DNA of 9,722 nucleotides from WHSM01 sp050701815 (GTDB lineage Bacteria > Actinomycetota > Actinomycetes > Mycobacteriales > Micromonosporaceae). Position 1 is the stretch's first letter, and every line of letters begins with the position of its first letter. This document shows, piece by piece, positions 6,937 to 9,722 of this stretch. The translations under genes and the position numbers were made by a program. The DNA is taken from contig JBOGDL010000483.1 of NCBI GenBank assembly GCA_050701815.1, forward strand, positions 1 to 9,722, given 5' to 3'. Below the pieces are notes generated by a model, which had not been told where the DNA came from, ran no database searches, and saw only the letters and a list, made by a program, of their open reading frames with translations.

Positions 6937-9654
6937 ATGACGAGCGGGCGCAACGGGTACGCGATCGGTGTCGACCTGGGGACGTCGAACACGGTCGCGG
7001 TGCTGCGCTGGCCGGACGGGCGCACCCGGCCGCTGCTCTTCGACGGCCAGCCGATCCTCCCGTCCGCGGTGTACCTGGACGAGGGTGGACGGCTGCACGT
7101 GGGCCGGGACGCGCAGCGGCTGGCGCTGCTGGACCCGTCCCGGTACGAGCCGAACCCGAAGCGCCGGATCGACGAGGGCACGGTGCTGCTCGGCGACCGG
7201 GAAGGGCCGGTCGTCGGGTTGCTGAGCACGATCCTGCAGACGATCGCGGCGAAGGCGACCGAGGCGTGCGGGTTGCTGCCGCCAGCGGTGATCACGTACC
7301 CGGCGTCCTGGGCTGCGGCTCGCCGGGGGATCCTGCAGGAGGCGGTGCGGCGGGCGGGGTGGCGGGAGGCTCGACTGCTGCCGGAGCCCATCGCCGCGGC
7401 CCGCTACTTCGCCGACAGCCTGCACCGTCCGGTGCCGGAGGGCGGCTACCTGGCGGTGTTCGATTTCGGCGGCGGCACCCTCGACATCGCGGTGGTGCAG
7501 AACCAGCACGGCAGCTTCCAGGTGATCGGCTCAGGCGGCGCCGAAGACCTGGGCGGGCTCGATTTCGACGCGGCATTGGTGGATCACCTCGGCAGGCTGC
7601 TGGCGGAGCGGCGCCCCGAGGTGTGGCGCCAGTTGTCGGTCCCGGCGACCCCCACGGACCGGCGGCACCGGCGACTGTTCTGGGAAGACGTACGTGGGGC
7701 CAAGGAGATGCTCTCCCGGGCCGCGGTCGCGCCGGTGCCGATCCCCGGGGTGGACCAGGCGCTGCACCTGACCCGGGAAGAGTTCGAGCGGCTGGCCCGT
7801 CCGCTGCTTGAGCGGGCGGTGCAGGAGACCGCCGCCGTGATTTCGCAGGCGATCAGCCCGAGACGGGACGAGGCCCAACCGGAGTGGATGCCCGCAGCGG
7901 GCCAGGAATGGGGGCCGGGTCAACTGGCCGGGATCTTCCTGGTGGGCGGCACCAGCCGGATCCCCTTGGTTTCCCAGATGCTGCACACCAGGTTCGGGTT
8001 CGCGCCCACGGTGCTGGAGCAGCCGGAGCTTCCGGTGGCCGAAGGCGCGCTCGCGGAACTGGTCGCCTCCAACGAGGTCAGTGAGCACCAGCACGTTGGG
8101 GGATCGCTCGGGGCCGCCGCCGGCACTGCGCTTGCCGGGCCCACATCCGCGCCACCAGCGGGTGCCCCTGGGTCGCCGCCGCCGGGTGCTCCGATCTCAC
8201 CCGGCGCTCCGATGTTTCCGGGTGGCCCGACCCCGCCAGGGCCGTACCCGCCAGCGCCGCCGCCGTACGGCGCCCACCCGCCCTGGCCCGGACCGTCGCG
8301 TGGTCGCAGGCGTTGGGCGTACCTGACTGCGATAGCCCTGGCCACGGTGGTCGTGGTGGTGGTGGGCCTGTACGCGCTCACTCAGGCAGCGCGAGGGTTC
8401 GACCCGCTCAAGAAAGTCGACGATGTGCCGTACACCGGCGACGTGTTGGGCGCCGACATCCAGGACGGCTGGGCGTACCTCGCCGTGCAGCAAGGCGAGA
8501 CCGCGCCGTACAAGCTGCGGCTGACCGGCGTCAACCTGAGCGACCCCGAGGAGCGCTGGACGGAAACGCTGCCTGCGGCTGAGTCGTGGAGAGACTTTGG
8601 TGCGCAGGAAAACTTCCTGGTCGTCTACGGCACCCACTCGGGCGAAGAGAGTTTGCATGTGCTGAGCCGTGAGGATGGCGAGCAGATCTTCCAGCAAAAG
8701 GTCGATGGGGCGACGTACTCCTTCTACGAGGACCGAGTGATCCGGATTGACTCCAGCCGACAGCAGCTGAAGTGGTTCGATGTGAACTCCAAGAACGACG
8801 TTGGCACGGCCGGCTATGTCACCGACCAGTTCTACCGGGTGGGGACGTGGGCAGCGGAGAGCGAGTCCGCGGTTGGCTTCAACGGCGGCCGTTTCGCGGA
8901 TCCGGAGCCCGACGACCGGGTGGTGACCGTCGACAGCTCAGGAACCATTCGCGCCCTGAACGCTGACGACGGCAAGAGCGTGCCTGATTTGTCGGACGGG
9001 ACGATGCTCGAACTTGCCAGCACTCACCGCGTCATGGCGTACGAGGGGAAGTTGTTCGTGGCAGGTCAAGCGACCGACAGCAAGGGTTACCAGCTCTACA
9101 TGTACGACCTGGCCAAGCTCGGCAATCGAGCTAAGACCGTGTACCGCCACAGGACAGAGGGCAGCACGGTGGAACGGATCGAGCCCTGCGGCGAGACCGC
9201 GGTGTGCCTGGTTGACAGCGAGCGCACGTTGACCGCGGTCGATTTTGCGGGTGACGGCGAGCTGTGGCGTAAGAAGTTGGGGGAGTCCACGCAGCTGGGC
9301 GTCATCAAGGCGATTGACGAAGCCATCCTGGTGCACCAGCTGAAGGATGAGAAGACACGCACGGTCGTTTACGACGATAAGGGCACGGCCGTGAACTATG
9401 ACGGGGTCGCGATGCCAGTGGACGGGCACACCGCACTGCGCTTCGCTCCAGATGCCGCCTCGGTCAGCGAAGGGGCGGTGTCCCCCGGCACCAGCCCGAT
9501 CTCCATCCAGATCGACGGGGTCAGCGACGTCAGCTCAGAAGACACGTCGTTGGTGGGGTCGCTCACGGCGTACCCGAACACGTGCGCTTGGGACGACGCG
9601 TATCTGGTCTGTGCGAACGAGACCAACTTCCTGCTCCGCAATTTCCGCCGGTAG
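6937..9654 (+). CDS. Transmembrane Hsp70-type ATPase fused to an extracytoplasmic beta-propeller-like domain
   Basis: The protein has 905 residues. Residues 1-395 are an Hsp70/actin-fold nucleotide-binding domain: phosphate-1 loop GVDLGTSNTV (11-20), AVITYPASWAAARRGILQEA (117-136), LLPEPIAAARYF (147-158) with E150 in the place of the DnaK catalytic Glu, phosphate-2 loop FDFGGGTLDIAV (175-186), and adenosine motif VGGTSRIPLV (336-345). There is no DnaK substrate-binding domain or lid. Residues 401-453 are a Pro/Gly-rich linker. RGRRRW (455-460) then one helix (461-480) puts the N-terminus inside. Residues 490-905 are beta-rich with PQQ/WD-like strand units such as LTAVDFAGDGELWRKKLG; C751/C757 and C883/C892 are likely disulfides outside. 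ATG 6937 follows GGGGA by six bases. The role is unknown; it is probably a sensor or tether rather than a folding chaperone. Confidence 0.88.
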   Translation: MTSGRNGYAIGVDLGTSNTVAVLRWPDGRTRPLLFDGQPILPSAVYLDEGGRLHVGRDAQRLALLDPSRYEPNPKRRIDEGTVLLGDREGPVVGLLSTILQTIAAKATEACGLLPPAVITYPASWAAARRGILQEAVRRAGWREARLLPEPIAAARYFADSLHRPVPEGGYLAVFDFGGGTLDIAVVQNQHGSFQVIGSGGAEDLGGLDFDAALVDHLGRLLAERRPEVWRQLSVPATPTDRRHRRLFWEDVRGAKEMLSRAAVAPVPIPGVDQALHLTREEFERLARPLLERAVQETAAVISQAISPRRDEAQPEWMPAAGQEWGPGQLAGIFLVGGTSRIPLVSQMLHTRFGFAPTVLEQPELPVAEGALAELVASNEVSEHQHVGGSLGAAAGTALAGPTSAPPAGAPGSPPPGAPISPGAPMFPGGPTPPGPYPPAPPPYGAHPPWPGPSRGRRRWAYLTAIALATVVVVVVGLYALTQAARGFDPLKKVDDVPYTGDVLGADIQDGWAYLAVQQGETAPYKLRLTGVNLSDPEERWTETLPAAESWRDFGAQENFLVVYGTHSGEESLHVLSREDGEQIFQQKVDGATYSFYEDRVIRIDSSRQQLKWFDVNSKNDVGTAGYVTDQFYRVGTWAAESESAVGFNGGRFADPEPDDRVVTVDSSGTIRALNADDGKSVPDLSDGTMLELASTHRVMAYEGKLFVAGQATDSKGYQLYMYDLAKLGNRAKTVYRHRTEGSTVERIEPCGETAVCLVDSERTLTAVDFAGDGELWRKKLGESTQLGVIKAIDEAILVHQLKDEKTRTVVYDDKGTAVNYDGVAMPVDGHTALRFAPDAASVSEGAVSPGTSPISIQIDGVSDVSSEDTSLVGSLTAYPNTCAWDDAYLVCANETNFLLRNFRR

Positions 9655-9722
9655 CGACCTGGCAGCCGCGGCTTGGCGGTTCGGGGGTCTTTGAACACAG
9701 CAGGGGCGCCGCGCGTGAGCGC

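Noticed and set aside
6714..7811. + strand frame overlapping the protease end and the Hsp70 start (365 codons)
   Set aside because: Its translation is Arg/Gly/Ala/Pro-rich without motifs; the overlapping frame encodes intact Hsp70 ATPase motifs.
6937..8130. DnaK chaperone
   Set aside because: There is no substrate-binding domain or lid, no dnaJ/grpE neighbours, and a membrane helix follows.
9655..9722. Gene start or terminator in the right-hand tail
   Set aside because: Only a 10-bp palindrome AGCCGCGGCT (9664-9673) is visible; no T-run and no supported start codon.

Overview
The window is high-GC, gene-dense DNA with GTG starts, strong GGAGG ribosome sites and TANNNT-type -10 boxes. This is typical of an actinomycete (Actinomycetota). 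The cysS-rlmB pair, a DUF3152 protease and a secreted protein whose C-terminal domain is familiar from Streptomyces-like genomes agree with that. I cannot name the genus. Seven of the eight genes run on the + strand. Only the left edge is on the - strand.

Layout. Positions 1-108 (-) are the N-terminal helix-turn-helix part of an IclR-family regulator that runs off the left edge. Positions 109-379 are a divergent control region with several palindromes. Positions 380-808 encode a small SnoaL-like (NTF2-fold) protein. Positions 888-2327 and 2330-3403 are the housekeeping pair cysS (cysteinyl-tRNA synthetase) and an rlmB-type 23S rRNA 2'-O-methyltransferase, two bases apart and probably co-transcribed.

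From 3501 to 9654 the content changes to envelope and secreted proteins of unknown purpose. First comes a one-helix membrane protein with a Rossmann-like cytosolic part (3501-4460). Next is a secreted two-domain beta-sandwich-like protein (4638-5381). It overlaps by four bases a secreted DUF3152 zinc protease carrying an N-terminal FG-GAP-like propeller (5378-6781). Last is a 905-residue fusion (6937-9654): a cytosolic Hsp70-type ATPase without a substrate-binding domain, a proline-rich linker, one membrane helix and an extracytoplasmic beta-propeller-like domain.

How the genes may work together. cysS and rlmB serve translation. The secreted protein and the protease are almost certainly one operon, and may be partners, substrate/enzyme or enzyme/modulator. 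The Hsp70-propeller fusion looks like a transmembrane device linking an outside ligand to an inside ATPase. That the 3501-9654 genes form one surface system is my inference from adjacency and shared orientation only. The best candidates for undescribed biology are the Hsp70-propeller fusion and the propeller-DUF3152 protease with its co-encoded partner.
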